From Rhodocyclus purpureus (lineage in GTDB: Bacteria > Pseudomonadota > Gammaproteobacteria > Burkholderiales > Rhodocyclaceae), in contig NZ_NHRX01000015.1 of assembly GCF_016653115.1 (NCBI RefSeq), positions 1 through 64,000 on the forward strand: a stretch of DNA of 64,000 bases. The letters are read 5' to 3'. The notes under the pieces are model-generated. The model saw nothing but the letters and a program-made list of their open reading frames with translations, made no database searches and had not been told where the DNA came from. The position numbers were made by a program, and so were the translations under genes. Shown here one piece after another: positions 26,506 through 35,759 of this stretch (within the stretch, counting starts at the first letter, position 1; the number at the start of each line of letters is the position of its first letter).

Positions 26506-27174
26506 TCATTCGAGCGCGATGCGCAGCGCGGCGGCGGTCGCCCACGGCGCGAAGAACAGCCCGCCGAGCGACAGCGCCGCCAGGATCGAGAGGTTCGCTT
26601 CGGCGCCGAGACCCGAAATCGTCGCCTCGACCGCACCGGCGCCGAAGATCAATACCGGAATGTACAACGGCAGCACCAGAAGTGACAGCAGGACGCCGCC
26701 GCCGCGCAGCCCGAGGGTCAGCGCCGCGCCGATGGCGCCGATCGCCGACAGTGCCGGCGTGCCGATCGCCAGGCCGATCACCAGCGTCAGCACCGCGTCT
26801 GCCGGCAGGTCGAACTGCAGGCCGATCAGCGGTGCCAGCAGCGTCAGCGGTAGCCCCGAGGAAAGCCAGTGCGCGAGCGTCTTGCCGAACACCGCGACCG
26901 CCAGCGGCTGTGGGCAGAGCGCCATCTGTTCGAGTGTTCCGTCGCGGAAGTCGTCGGCGAAGAGGCGCGGCAGGGAGAGCATCGTCGCCAGCAGCGCCGC
27001 CACCCAGAGCACGCCGGAAGCAAGCCGGCGCAGCAGTTCGGCCTCGGGGCCGACGCCGAGCGGGAACAGGCTGACGACGATGATGAAGAAGAACAGCGCC
27101 GAGACGATGTCCGCCTGCCGGCGCATGGCCAGGCGCAGGTCGCGGGCGACCACCGTTTTCAGGAGCGCGATCAT
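26506..27174 (-). CDS. ccmB: Heme exporter permease CcmB
   Basis: A 222-residue six-helix permease of the CcmAB ABC complex. Family markers include ARDLRLAMRRQADIVSALFFF, the FADDFRDGTLEQMALCPQPL loop and GLAIGTPALSAIGAIGAALTLGLR. The complex uses ATP to release holo-CcmE from CcmCD rather than to export heme. The ATG lies one base after the ccmA stop. Confidence 0.95.
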   Translation of the reverse strand: MIALLKTVVARDLRLAMRRQADIVSALFFFIIVVSLFPLGVGPEAELLRRLASGVLWVAALLATMLSLPRLFADDFRDGTLEQMALCPQPLAVAVFGKTLAHWLSSGLPLTLLAPLIGLQFDLPADAVLTLVIGLAIGTPALSAIGAIGAALTLGLRGGGVLLSLLVLPLYIPVLIFGAGAVEATISGLGAEANLSILAALSLGGLFFAPWATAAALRIALE

Positions 27175-27175
27175 C

Positions 27176-27793
27176 TCAGTGGCCCAGCCGCAGTTCGCGG
27201 ACCTTGCCGGCGGCGACGGCGACCGGCTGGTGCGTCGTCAGCACCGCGAGTCCGCCGCGTTGCAGGTGGGCACCGATGAAGCCGGCGACCATGTCCACCG
27301 CGGCGACGTCGAGCGCGACGTAGGGTTCGTCGAGGATCCACAGCGCGCGCTGCTCATGCACCAGGCGCGCCAGCGCGACGCGCCGCTTCTGCCCCTGCGA
27401 CAGGTAGCGGCAGGCGAGGTCCTCGCGACCGGCAAGGCCGACCGTTTCCAGCGAGTCGAGCGCAGTGTCCTCGTCGAGCGTCTCGCCGGAGAGCCGCGCC
27501 GAGGTGAGCAGGTTCTCCAGCGGCGTCAGTTCTTCCTTGATCGCGTTGTGGTGGCCGAGGTAGCACAGTTCGGCGCGGAACTCGCCGCCGAGCTTCTCGA
27601 TCGGCTGCCCGCGCCAGCGGATTTCGCCGGCGGCCGGTGGCGTCAGCCCGCACAGCATGCGCAGGAGGCTGGTCTTGCCGGCGCCGTTGGCGCCCTGCAG
27701 CGACAGCAGTTCGCCGGCGTCGAGCCGGAAACCGACGCCGGCAAACAGGCGGCGCTCGCCGCGCACGCATTCCAGGTTCGACGCTTCGAGCAT
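27176..27793 (-). CDS. ccmA: Heme exporter ATP-binding protein CcmA
   Basis: A 205-residue ABC ATPase. Walker A GANGAGKTSLLRML is near residue 34. The signature is the CcmA-typical LSQGQKRRVALARL, with Walker B ALWILDEPYVALD and the switch histidine in LTTHQP. First gene of ccmABCDEFGHI. The 106 bp upstream separate it from bluB and hold a possible promoter, so the ccm genes need not depend on the cobalamin riboswitch. Confidence 0.95.
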   Translation of the reverse strand: MLEASNLECVRGERRLFAGVGFRLDAGELLSLQGANGAGKTSLLRMLCGLTPPAAGEIRWRGQPIEKLGGEFRAELCYLGHHNAIKEELTPLENLLTSARLSGETLDEDTALDSLETVGLAGREDLACRYLSQGQKRRVALARLVHEQRALWILDEPYVALDVAAVDMVAGFIGAHLQRGGLAVLTTHQPVAVAAGKVRELRLGH

Positions 27794-27838
27794 GCGGCAG
27801 GGTCCGGGGGGAATGACGGGGTTTGTCGGAAAGGCGGA

Positions 27839-27866
27839 AGTTTAGCCGGGGATTCACCAGACGCAA
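27839..27866 (-). promoter_or_regulatory. Predicted promoter of the ccm operon
   Basis: On the minus strand TTGCGT (27866-27861) and TAAACT (27844-27839) are 16 bp apart. The start site would be near 27832, about 40 bases before the ccmA ATG. Sequence match only. Confidence 0.35.
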
Positions 27867-27899
27867 AATTGGCGTTGCGCCCGTGCCGCCTTGCCGCCG

Positions 27900-28595
27900 T
27901 CAGTACGCGGTCGGCGTCGGCGCAGCTTCGTCCGGCCAGGCGTCGTCGAAGAGCAGCGCGGACAGCGGCAGACGCTGGCCCCAGCCGGCGTCCTCGAACA
28001 TCGGCCGCGGGTAGAACTCGCGCACGCGGCCGATGCAGAGCACGGCGAGCGCCCGTGCGCCTGCCGGCAGTCCGAGCAGCGCGGCGAGCGCGTCGGGGTC
28101 GTAGAACGACACCCAGCCCAGCCCGATGCCTTCGGCGCGCGCCGCCAGCCACATGTTCTGGATCGCGCAGCCGAGCGAGGCGACGTCCATCTCGGGCAGC
28201 GTGCGGCGGCCGACGATGTGCGCCTCGCGACCGGGCATCAGGCAGGTGACCAGCACTTCGGCGCAGTCGAGGATGCCCTCGATCTTGACCTCCAGGAACT
28301 CCTCCTGGCGCGAGGGCAGGGCCGCCGCGGTGCGCAGGCGTTCGGCCTCGACCAGCGCGTGGATGCGCGCTCGCAGTTCACGATCGCGGATGCGGATGAA
28401 GCGCCACGGCTGCATGAAGCCGACCGAAGGGGCGAGCTGTGCGGCCTCGACCAGACGCTCGATCGTCCCTTCGGGCAGGGCGTCGGGGACGAAATGGCGC
28501 ATGTCGCGGCGTTCGCGCAGGGCGCGCCAGAGCGCGGCGATCTCGGCGTCGCTGTAGCGATGCGTGCAGGGGGGAACTGTGCTGGCTTCGGTCAT
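27900..28595 (-). CDS. bluB: 5,6-dimethylbenzimidazole synthase BluB
   Basis: A 231-residue nitroreductase-fold flavoenzyme that cleaves FMNH2 with oxygen to give DMB, the lower ligand of cobalamin. BluB markers are RRDMRHFVPDALPEG, QLAPSVGFMQPWRFIRI and the C-terminal EDAGWGQRLPLS. Its ATG overlaps the cobB stop by four bases (28592-28595), so it is part of the B12 operon. A longer frame is antisense to cobB and rejected. Presence of bluB implies the cell can make true DMB-cobalamin from salvaged or synthesised cobinamide. Confidence 0.93.
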   Translation of the reverse strand: MTEASTVPPCTHRYSDAEIAALWRALRERRDMRHFVPDALPEGTIERLVEAAQLAPSVGFMQPWRFIRIRDRELRARIHALVEAERLRTAAALPSRQEEFLEVKIEGILDCAEVLVTCLMPGREAHIVGRRTLPEMDVASLGCAIQNMWLAARAEGIGLGWVSFYDPDALAALLGLPAGARALAVLCIGRVREFYPRPMFEDAGWGQRLPLSALLFDDAWPDEAAPTPTAY

Positions 28596-29929
28596 CGGCA
28601 GGTCTCGGGCGCGGCCGGCGGCAGGAACAGCTGCGCCGCTGCGGTCGGGTTGGACGGGAAGTAGAAGTGCATGTAGCTCGCGGTGAGGCGCTGGCGGCGG
28701 TAGATCGCCTCGCCCGGCCGGCCGTCGGCGCGCAGCGCACGCGCGCACGGGGCGAGCGAGGTTTCGGCGCGCGAGTAGTGGAAGCTGTGCCCGCGCAATT
28801 CTCCTTCGCCAAGCGTCACCGAGCACATGCCGAGCGCTGCCAGTCGCTGCTGCATGATGATCTCGCCGGCGAGGAGGCCGGCCAGCGCGTGCCGCTGCCC
28901 TGCCTTGTCGGTGATGCCGTCGAACAGGCACATCATGCCGCCGCATTCGGCGAGCAGCGGCTTGCCGGAATCGACGTGGGCGGCGAGCGCCTGCCACAGC
29001 GCCGTCTGCGCCGAGAGCCGCTCGCCGTGCAGTTCGGGATAACCACCCGGCAGCCAGACCGCGTCGCACTCGGGCAAGTCGTCACCGGCCAGCGCCGAGA
29101 AGAAGACGAGCTCGGCGCCGAGTGCGCGCAGGCAGTCGAGGTTGGCCGGGTAGAGGAAGCAGAAGGCCGCGTCGCGGGCGACGGCGATGGTCCTGCCGGC
29201 GAGCAAGGGCTCGATCCTGGGCGGCTTTGCGTCGGCGATGCGCGAGAAGTCGAGCGCGGGCGGCAGCGAGGCGGCCTCTGTCGGCGCCAGCAGGTCGGCG
29301 AGCCGGTCGAGGCGCGCGTCGAGTTCGGCGATCTCGGCGGCCGGCAGCAGGCCCAGGTGGCGCTCGGGCAGCGCGCCGTCGGCGTCGCGCGCGAGTGAGC
29401 CGTACCAGGCGATGTCGGCAGGCAGTCCCGCGCGCAGCAGTTCGGCGTGGCGTTCGCCGGCGACCCGGTTGGCGAGCGCGCCGACGAGCTGCGTTCCTTC
29501 CCGGTAGTACTTGAGGCCGTAGGCGATCGCGCCGAAGGTCGATGACATCGACGCACCGTTGATCACGGCGAGGATGGGCAGGCCGAAGCGCGCGGCGATC
29601 TCGGCGCCCGAGGGCTCGCCGTCGTAGAGCCCCATCACGCCCTCGACCAGGATCAGGTCGGCTGCGCGCGCGGCTTCGGCCAGCCGCCAGGCACCGTCGG
29701 CCTCGCCGCACATCCACAGGTCGATGTTGTAACAGTCGTGTCCCGAGGCGACCGCGTGGATCTGCGGGTCGAGGAAGTCGGGGCCGCTCTTGAACACGCG
29801 CACGCGCCGGCCGAGCCGCGTGTGCAGGCGCGCGAGCGCGGCGACGATCGTCGTCTTGCCCTGGCCCGAGGCCGGCGCGGTGATGAACAGCGCCGGGCAG
29901 GCGCAGGGGGCAGGAGCAGCGGTCGGCAT
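28592..29929 (-). CDS. cobB: Cobyrinic acid a,c-diamide synthase (CobB/CbiA)
   Basis: A 445-residue ATP- and glutamine-dependent amidase. The N-terminal P-loop is APASGQGKTTI, followed by KSGPDFLDPQ and NIDLWM. The C-terminal class I glutamine amidotransferase-like domain has the nucleophile Cys in LLAECGGMMCLFD, plus GGYPELHGERL. It amidates the a and c side chains of (hydrogeno)cobyrinate, a step of de novo cobalamin synthesis. Downstream of btuD by 17 bp and coupled to bluB. Whether the aerobic or anaerobic pathway operates cannot be told here. Confidence 0.94.
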   Translation of the reverse strand: MPTAAPAPCACPALFITAPASGQGKTTIVAALARLHTRLGRRVRVFKSGPDFLDPQIHAVASGHDCYNIDLWMCGEADGAWRLAEAARAADLILVEGVMGLYDGEPSGAEIAARFGLPILAVINGASMSSTFGAIAYGLKYYREGTQLVGALANRVAGERHAELLRAGLPADIAWYGSLARDADGALPERHLGLLPAAEIAELDARLDRLADLLAPTEAASLPPALDFSRIADAKPPRIEPLLAGRTIAVARDAAFCFLYPANLDCLRALGAELVFFSALAGDDLPECDAVWLPGGYPELHGERLSAQTALWQALAAHVDSGKPLLAECGGMMCLFDGITDKAGQRHALAGLLAGEIIMQQRLAALGMCSVTLGEGELRGHSFHYSRAETSLAPCARALRADGRPGEAIYRRQRLTASYMHFYFPSNPTAAAQLFLPPAAPETCR

Positions 29930-29946
29930 GGTGCGGGTGGCGTCGG

Positions 29947-30741
29947 TCAGCGCGGGATGAACGAGGTGCGGCCGTCGACCTCGACGGCGAGCAGCGGGTG
30001 TTGGTAGAGCGCCGACAGGCGTTCGGCGGTGAGCATCTCGGCGACCGGACCGAGTTCGGCGCGGCCGTCGCCGTAGAGCAGCAGCGCGCGGTCGGCGAAG
30101 CGCAGCGCGAGGCCGGGGTCGTGCAGCGACATGATCACGCCGGGCCCGGTGCCATCGCCTGCGCGTGCGGCGGCGGCGAACAGTTCGAGCAGCGCGATCT
30201 GGTGGTTGAGGTCGAGGTGCGCGATCGGCTCGTCGAGCAGGTAGAGCTGCGGCGACTGCGCCAGCAGCGTGGCGACGGCGAGTCGCTGCCGCTCGCCGCC
30301 CGAGAGCGTCAGCACGTCGCGTTGCTCGAAACCCTTCAGGCCGACTGCGGCGAGCGCGCGGCGGGCGATGTCGGCGTCGCTCGCCGATTCCCAGTGCCAG
30401 CGGCCGAGGTGCGGATGGCGCCCGGTGAGCGCGGTTTCGAGCGCGGTCGCGCCGAAGGCGTCGTCGCGGTGCTGCGCAAGCCAGCCGCGGCGCAGTGCGG
30501 CCTGGCGGGGACCGAGCGCGGCGTAGCTCTCGCCGCCGAGCAGGATTTCGCCGCTCGCGGGCGGCCTGAGTCCGGCCAGTGTCGTCAGCAGCGTCGACTT
30601 GCCGGCGCCGTTCCTGCCGAGGATGACCAGGCTTTCGCCGGCGCCGACGCCAAGGTCGAGGCCGGTGCAGATCGCCCGGCCGGCGATGCTGACGGTCAGG
30701 GCCTGCGTTTCGAGCAGCGGTGAGGACGAAGTCGCGTTCAT
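29947..30741 (-). CDS. btuD: Vitamin B12 ABC transporter ATPase BtuD-like
   Basis: A 264-residue ABC ATPase of the FecE/BtuD/HmuV group. Walker A is GRNGAGKSTLL, the signature LSGGERQRLAVA, Walker B LYLLDEPIAHLD and the switch SLHDPGLALR. The riboswitch and cobalamin neighbours support cobamide uptake rather than iron-siderophore uptake. Its ATG shares bases with the btuC stop (overlap at 30741). Confidence 0.88.
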   Translation of the reverse strand: MNATSSSPLLETQALTVSIAGRAICTGLDLGVGAGESLVILGRNGAGKSTLLTTLAGLRPPASGEILLGGESYAALGPRQAALRRGWLAQHRDDAFGATALETALTGRHPHLGRWHWESASDADIARRALAAVGLKGFEQRDVLTLSGGERQRLAVATLLAQSPQLYLLDEPIAHLDLNHQIALLELFAAAARAGDGTGPGVIMSLHDPGLALRFADRALLLYGDGRAELGPVAEMLTAERLSALYQHPLLAVEVDGRTSFIPR

Positions 30742-31730
30742 CAGCGTCTCGCCAGCGGCGCGCGCGCCAGGAGGTAGAGGAAGACCGGGACCCCGATCAG
30801 CGCGGTGAGCACGCCGACCGGCAGTTGCTGCGGCGCGACGACGGTGCGCGCCAGCGTGTCGGCGACCACCAGCAGGCTGCCGCCGGCGAGTGCCGACGCC
30901 GGCAGCAAGAGGCGCTGATCGTTGCCGAGCGCGAGCCGCACAAGGTGCGGGACGATCAGCCCGATGAAGCCGATCGAGCCCGCGTAGGTGACGACGATCG
31001 CGGTCGCCAGCGAAGCAGTCAGGTAGACGCCGCTGCGCAGGCGGCCGACGGCGACGCCTAGCGTCTGCGCGGTGTCGGCGCCGCGCGCGAGCAGGTTCAA
31101 TTCACGCGCGAAGGGCAGGGCGACGCCGAGGACGGCAACGAGCGCAATCATCGGCAGCAGCGGGTCGCCGCCCTGCGCCAGGTCGCCCATCAGCCAGAAC
31201 AGCATCCCGTGCAGCTTCTGTTCGGGGGCGATCGAGAGGATCAGCGCGACCACCGCGCCGCAGCCAGCGGCGACGATGACCCCGGTGAGCAGGAGGCGCG
31301 TCTGCGTCCAGCCGCCTTCGCCGTGCGCGAGGCCGAAGACGAGCAGCATCGAGGCGAGCGCGCCGACGAAGGCCAGCCCATTCACCCCGGCGGCCGTCAG
31401 CCCGAACAGGATCGCCAGCATCGCACCGACGCCGGCGCCGCCGGAGATGCCGAGCACGTAGGGGTCGGCGAGCGGGTTGCGCAGGAGCACCTGCAAGAGC
31501 GCGCCGGCCAGGGCGAGCAGCGCGCCGCAGGCGAAGCCGCCGAGCGCGCGCGGCAGGCGCAGGTTGAGCACGACGTCGCCGGCGACGCCGCCGCCCCCAC
31601 CGAACAGCGTCGCCAGCACGTCGGCGAGCGGCACCGCGATGCTGCCCACCGACAGCGCCAGCGCAATGCTCAAGCCCGCCAGCGCGGCAAGGACGGCGAG
31701 GATGAGGACGGCGCGGCGGCGGGTGGGCAT
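30741..31730 (-). CDS. btuC: Vitamin B12 ABC transporter permease BtuC-like
   Basis: A 329-residue FecCD-family permease with about ten hydrophobic helices. Markers are LRLPRALGGFACGALLALAGALLQ, NPLADPYVLGISGGAGVGA and the C-terminal GSIGFIGLIVPHLVR loop that contacts the ATPase. Lies 9 bp after the first TonB-dependent receptor. No periplasmic binding protein (btuF) gene is in this operon, so it must be supplied from elsewhere. Confidence 0.9.
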   Translation of the reverse strand: MPTRRRAVLILAVLAALAGLSIALALSVGSIAVPLADVLATLFGGGGGVAGDVVLNLRLPRALGGFACGALLALAGALLQVLLRNPLADPYVLGISGGAGVGAMLAILFGLTAAGVNGLAFVGALASMLLVFGLAHGEGGWTQTRLLLTGVIVAAGCGAVVALILSIAPEQKLHGMLFWLMGDLAQGGDPLLPMIALVAVLGVALPFARELNLLARGADTAQTLGVAVGRLRSGVYLTASLATAIVVTYAGSIGFIGLIVPHLVRLALGNDQRLLLPASALAGGSLLVVADTLARTVVAPQQLPVGVLTALIGVPVFLYLLARAPLARR

Positions 31731-31739
31731 CGGGCGATT

Positions 31740-33605
31740 TTACTTCTGCGCGTAGCGGATGCCGACCATGGCGTTGGTTCCCGGCGTCGCGTAGCCGCTG
31801 GCCAGCTCGTAGTCCTCGTTGAACACGTTGTTCACGCGCACGAAGAGCGAGGTCTCACGGTCGATCCGGTAGCTGGCGGTCAGGTTGAGCAAGGTGTACG
31901 CGTCCATGCGCACGCTGCGCTGCTTGCCAGGGGCGTCCTTGTCGTAGACCGAGTCGAAGCGCGCGCCACTGCCGACGATCTCGCCGCCGAAGGTCCATGC
32001 GCCGTGCACGTAGTCGGCGCCGACCACGCCGTGCTCGCGCGCGCGGCGGTTCAGCATCTCGCCGGTCTGCGCATTGCGCGGGTCCTGCAGGTCGAGGCTG
32101 CCGCGGAGCGAGAGCGCGCCGAAGACGCCGCGCCAGGCGAGCGTCCAGCCGTCGATCTCCGCCCTGACGTTGCGCGGGGTCTTCTCGCTGCCGCTGCTGA
32201 AGTAGCCCCACTCGATCAGGTCTTCGATGTCGTTCCTGAAATACGTCAGCGAAGCCTTGTGCGCCGTCGTCTCGTAGTGCAGCGAGAGCTCGCGGTTGCG
32301 CGCGTATTCGGGCTTGAGGTCAGGGTTTCCCTTGCCCATCCCCTTCACGTAGGAGTACAGGTCGTTCATCGTCGGCGCCTTGAACGCGGTGCCCACGGAG
32401 GCGGCCAGGCGCCAGGCGTCGGTGAACTGGTAGCCGTAAGCCGCGCTGCCGGTGTTCTTCGAGTTCAGGTCGGAGATGTCGTCGTGACGCCCGTTCAGCT
32501 GCCAGCGCTGCGCGCCGACGGCGCCGCCCCAGCCGGCGAGCAGCGAATCGATGCGGCGCTCCCTGCCGTCGTAGGCTTTTTCCGAGGTCGACAGGCGCTG
32601 TTCGAGGCGCTCTGCGGCGAGCAGCGCGCGGCCGAGCGGCAGCGTGAGGTCGTTCTGCCAGGCCGTCTGCGTCTGCGCGGTACGGTAGTGGCTTTGCGCG
32701 ACGCCGTCGGTGTGGCTGGTCGCATCGTCGATCGTCCAGCCATGGCGCAGCGTGCTCTGCCAGTTGTTCAGGATGCGGTTGCGCGAGTAGAGGCCGAGGC
32801 TGGCGAGACTGTTGTCGAGCGAATGTCTCTGCGGCGAATACTTCGGGTCACTGCTCTTCCTGCCGCCGTCGTAGTCGTTGCGCCCGTCGCTGCCGAAGGC
32901 GTTCAGTCCGACCTCGTTGTCGGCGTCGATGCGGTAGGCGAGATTGCCGCTGAAACTCTGTTCGCGGAAGCCGTCGCGGTCCGGGTTGTAGCCCTTGCGG
33001 TTGGAGAAGCCCGCAGTGTCGCTGGTGGCCGCCTGCAGGCCGTAGCGCCAGCCCTGATGTTCGCCGCTGATGCCGGCCGACAGTCGGCTAGTGTCGTAGC
33101 TGCCGTAGCCGGCTTCGGCGTTGAACGCCATCGGGCCGCCGCCGCGCCGGGTGAAGATGTGGACGACGCCGCCGATCGCGTCGGCGCCGTAGAGCGAGGA
33201 GGCCGGGCCGCGCAGGATTTCGATGCGCTCGATCTGCGCGAGCGGGATCATCGACAGGCTCGCCAGTCCCTTCGAGGCAGTATTGATGCGCATGCCGTCG
33301 ATCAGGACCAGCGCGTGTTCGCTGTTCGTCCCGCGAATGTAGAGGCTCATTGAGCTGCCGGCGCCGCCGTTGGCGTCGAATTCGATCCCCGGCTGCCGCG
33401 TCAGCAGTTCCGGCAGCGAGGATTGCGCCGCGGCGGCGATCTCCTCGCGCGTGATCACCGAGACGTCGGCGAGGAGTTCGCTGCTGCGCGCCTCCTGCCG
33501 CGTGGCGGTGACGACGATGTCTTCGGCGCCGCTGGCAGCGAGCGCCTGGGTGGATGAGAGCAGGGCGAGGGTGACTCCCGCGGCTGCACCTGTGTTGATG
33601 TTCAT
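31740..33605 (-). CDS. btuB: TonB-dependent cobalamin receptor, BtuB type (paralog 1)
   Basis: A 621-residue outer-membrane beta-barrel receptor. The signal peptide precedes a TonB box (EDIVVTATR), the plug domain (SVITREEIAAA, LTRQPGIEF, RIEILRGPASSLYGADAIGGVVHIFT) and a barrel ending in aromatic-rich strands with C-terminal YAQK. It imports cobamides using TonB energy. GGAGA precedes the ATG at 33605. It follows the second receptor by 95 bp and shares its plug motifs almost word for word, indicating tandem duplication. No riboswitch precedes this copy. Confidence 0.9.
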   Translation of the reverse strand: MNINTGAAAGVTLALLSSTQALAASGAEDIVVTATRQEARSSELLADVSVITREEIAAAAQSSLPELLTRQPGIEFDANGGAGSSMSLYIRGTNSEHALVLIDGMRINTASKGLASLSMIPLAQIERIEILRGPASSLYGADAIGGVVHIFTRRGGGPMAFNAEAGYGSYDTSRLSAGISGEHQGWRYGLQAATSDTAGFSNRKGYNPDRDGFREQSFSGNLAYRIDADNEVGLNAFGSDGRNDYDGGRKSSDPKYSPQRHSLDNSLASLGLYSRNRILNNWQSTLRHGWTIDDATSHTDGVAQSHYRTAQTQTAWQNDLTLPLGRALLAAERLEQRLSTSEKAYDGRERRIDSLLAGWGGAVGAQRWQLNGRHDDISDLNSKNTGSAAYGYQFTDAWRLAASVGTAFKAPTMNDLYSYVKGMGKGNPDLKPEYARNRELSLHYETTAHKASLTYFRNDIEDLIEWGYFSSGSEKTPRNVRAEIDGWTLAWRGVFGALSLRGSLDLQDPRNAQTGEMLNRRAREHGVVGADYVHGAWTFGGEIVGSGARFDSVYDKDAPGKQRSVRMDAYTLLNLTASYRIDRETSLFVRVNNVFNEDYELASGYATPGTNAMVGIRYAQK

Positions 33606-33700
33606 GCGATCTCCGCTTGCCGGCCCGCACAAGCGATCGCCGGCAATGTATTTCTGAAATGGGGGGCCGCCGCGTAGCACGGCGGAGAGGGCGGGAATGG

Positions 33701-35620
33701 CTACTTTTGCTGGTAGCGGACGCCGACGAAGAGGCTGGCGCCAGCGGTGGCGTAGTCACGTGCCAGCTCGTAGTTCTTGTCGAAGACGTTGTTGGCGCGC
33801 GCAAACAGCGTCCACTCGCGGTCGAGGCGGCGCTCGGCGAAGAGATTGACGAGTCCGTAGCCTCCGAGCTTCTTCGTGTTCGCCGCGTCTTCGTAGCGCT
33901 CGCCGGCCAGTTGCCATTCGCCGCCGAGCTTGAGCGTGCCGCTCGTCCAGGCTAGGTGCGCCTTCAACTGCTCATCGGCACGCCTGATCAAGCGCTTGCC
34001 GGTTTCGTCGTCACGTGCGCGTTGCAGGTCGATGACGACACCGCCCGAGAAGCCGCCGATGCTTCCCGAATAGGCGAGCGAGGTGCCGCTCAGTGTGGCC
34101 TTGTGCACGTTCATCGGTAGCCACGGCTTTCCCCAAGGGTCCGCGGGGTCCGACGGAGCCCAATCGATCAGGTCCGTGACCTTGTTCTTGAAATAAGTAG
34201 CCGAAAGGCGTTGCCCCGCCCTTTCCCAGACCAGGCCAGTCTCGGCGTTGCGTGCGCTTTCGGGCTTCAACTCGGGGTTGCCGCGGCCCGAGGTATCGGG
34301 TGGATAGTAGAGGTCGTTGAAGGTCGGTGCCTTGAAGGCGGTGCCGTACGAGACGTGTCCTCGCCAGTCGGTGGTGAGCTGGTAGCCCCAGGCAGCGTTG
34401 CCGGTGGTCTTGCCGCCGAACTGCGAGTTGTCGTCGCGCCGCAGGTTGGCCTGCAGGCGATGGTTGCCGAGGCTGCCGCTCCAGCCGGCGAGCAGCGACT
34501 TGATGCTGCGCTCCTGCTGCGTGTAGGGGGTACTCGTCAGAAAACCCGAGGAGCCAGCGATCTGTTGCTTGAGGTATTCAGCGGCTAAGAGCGCCTTGCC
34601 AACGGGCAGTCTGACATCGTTTTGCCACGATATCTGGTCCTGCTCGGTGCGGAAGAAACTGAAAACCCTCCCGTCACTGCGATTGGTCGTGTCGTCCAAG
34701 CTCCTTCCGACGCGCAAGGTGCTCGTCCAATCGGTGACCAAGCGGTTGCGCGAATAGAGGGAGAAACTGCTGACATCGGTTTCCGCGCGCCAGTCTCGCG
34801 ATGCGGGCACTTTTGGCGTGAACGAATAAGAATCGTAGCCATTCTTGCCGTTACTCGACAGGAAATTCAGTCCGATCTCATGACCTTGGGCCGGTCTCAC
34901 CGCCAGTCCCCCGCTGACGGAACGCCTGGTGAAGCCATCGCGATCCGGGTTGTAGCTCGTGTTGGTTGAGTTTGTTATGGAGTTGAAGCCGTGCGTATCG
35001 TAGTAGCCGCCCTGCAGGCTGTAGGAAACGACGTCGTTGCCGCCCGAAACGCCGACATTGCTGTCGCTCGTTCCGTAGCTGCCATAGCCAGTGCTGGCGT
35101 TGAAATGCGCAGGGCCGTCGCCGCGCTTGGTGAAAACCTGGATGACGCCGCCGATGGCGTCGGCGCCGTAGAGCGAGGACGCCGGTCCGCGCAGGATCTC
35201 TATACGTTCGATCTGCGCCAAGGGCAGGCCGGAAAAGTTGATGCTCCCCAGCGTTGCCGAACCTATGCGTTGCCCGTCGATCAGCAGCAGCGTGTGGTTG
35301 CTGTTGGCGCCGCGTATATAGATACCACTGCCCTGACCGGGGCCGCCTGTTGCCGAGTATTCGATTCCCGGTTGTTGCGCGAGCAACTGCTCGATGGTCG
35401 TCTGGCCGGCCTGTTCGATCTGCTCGCGCGTGATCACCGAGACGTCGGAAAGCAGCTCGTTGCTGCGCGTCGCTTGCCGCGTGGCGGTGACGACGACTGC
35501 GTCGCTGTCGGCAGCCTGTACCTTGCTTGAGAAAAGCGTGGCGGCGGCGACGGGTGCTGCAAGGAGGGTGGTGGCGATGGCTCCCGCGCGGACGCGCCGG
35601 GAAGGGGGATGCTGCGACAT
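33701..35620 (-). CDS. btuB: TonB-dependent cobalamin receptor, BtuB type (paralog 2)
   Basis: A 639-residue outer-membrane receptor. It has an N-terminal signal region (AGAIATTLLAAPVAAATLF), TonB box (AVVVTATRQ), plug (SVITREQIEQAGQTTIEQLL, RIEILRGPASSLYGADAIGG) and barrel with C-terminal FVGVRYQQK. It is the first gene after the cobalamin riboswitch. GGGAGAA before the ATG at 35620 sets the start; a longer frame runs back through the riboswitch and is rejected. Plug conservation with paralog 1 is high while the barrel loops differ, which suggests different cobamide or corrinoid preferences. Confidence 0.9.
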   Translation of the reverse strand: MSQHPPSRRVRAGAIATTLLAAPVAAATLFSSKVQAADSDAVVVTATRQATRSNELLSDVSVITREQIEQAGQTTIEQLLAQQPGIEYSATGGPGQGSGIYIRGANSNHTLLLIDGQRIGSATLGSINFSGLPLAQIERIEILRGPASSLYGADAIGGVIQVFTKRGDGPAHFNASTGYGSYGTSDSNVGVSGGNDVVSYSLQGGYYDTHGFNSITNSTNTSYNPDRDGFTRRSVSGGLAVRPAQGHEIGLNFLSSNGKNGYDSYSFTPKVPASRDWRAETDVSSFSLYSRNRLVTDWTSTLRVGRSLDDTTNRSDGRVFSFFRTEQDQISWQNDVRLPVGKALLAAEYLKQQIAGSSGFLTSTPYTQQERSIKSLLAGWSGSLGNHRLQANLRRDDNSQFGGKTTGNAAWGYQLTTDWRGHVSYGTAFKAPTFNDLYYPPDTSGRGNPELKPESARNAETGLVWERAGQRLSATYFKNKVTDLIDWAPSDPADPWGKPWLPMNVHKATLSGTSLAYSGSIGGFSGGVVIDLQRARDDETGKRLIRRADEQLKAHLAWTSGTLKLGGEWQLAGERYEDAANTKKLGGYGLVNLFAERRLDREWTLFARANNVFDKNYELARDYATAGASLFVGVRYQQK

Positions 35621-35759
35621 GGATGGGTTCTCCCTGATTCCGGCAAGCGTCCCCGCACGCCGGACAATCGAAATGGAAACATCGGGGGAGAACCGTCGGA
35701 TGGACGCAATGAGGCCCGCTCGCCGGCGTCGCCTCCCCGCGACGCTTCCGCTGCTACGC

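Noticed and set aside
29738-30007. Small plus-strand frames antisense to btuD and cobB
   Set aside because: No ribosome binding sites, and the opposite strand carries intact family genes.
31209-33353. 714-codon open frame on the plus strand
   Set aside because: Antisense to btuC and the first receptor; no domain recognisable.
33606-33700. Second riboswitch before the first BtuB paralog
   Set aside because: The 95-bp gap has a short CCGCCG...CGGCGG hairpin but none of the cobalamin-riboswitch motifs.
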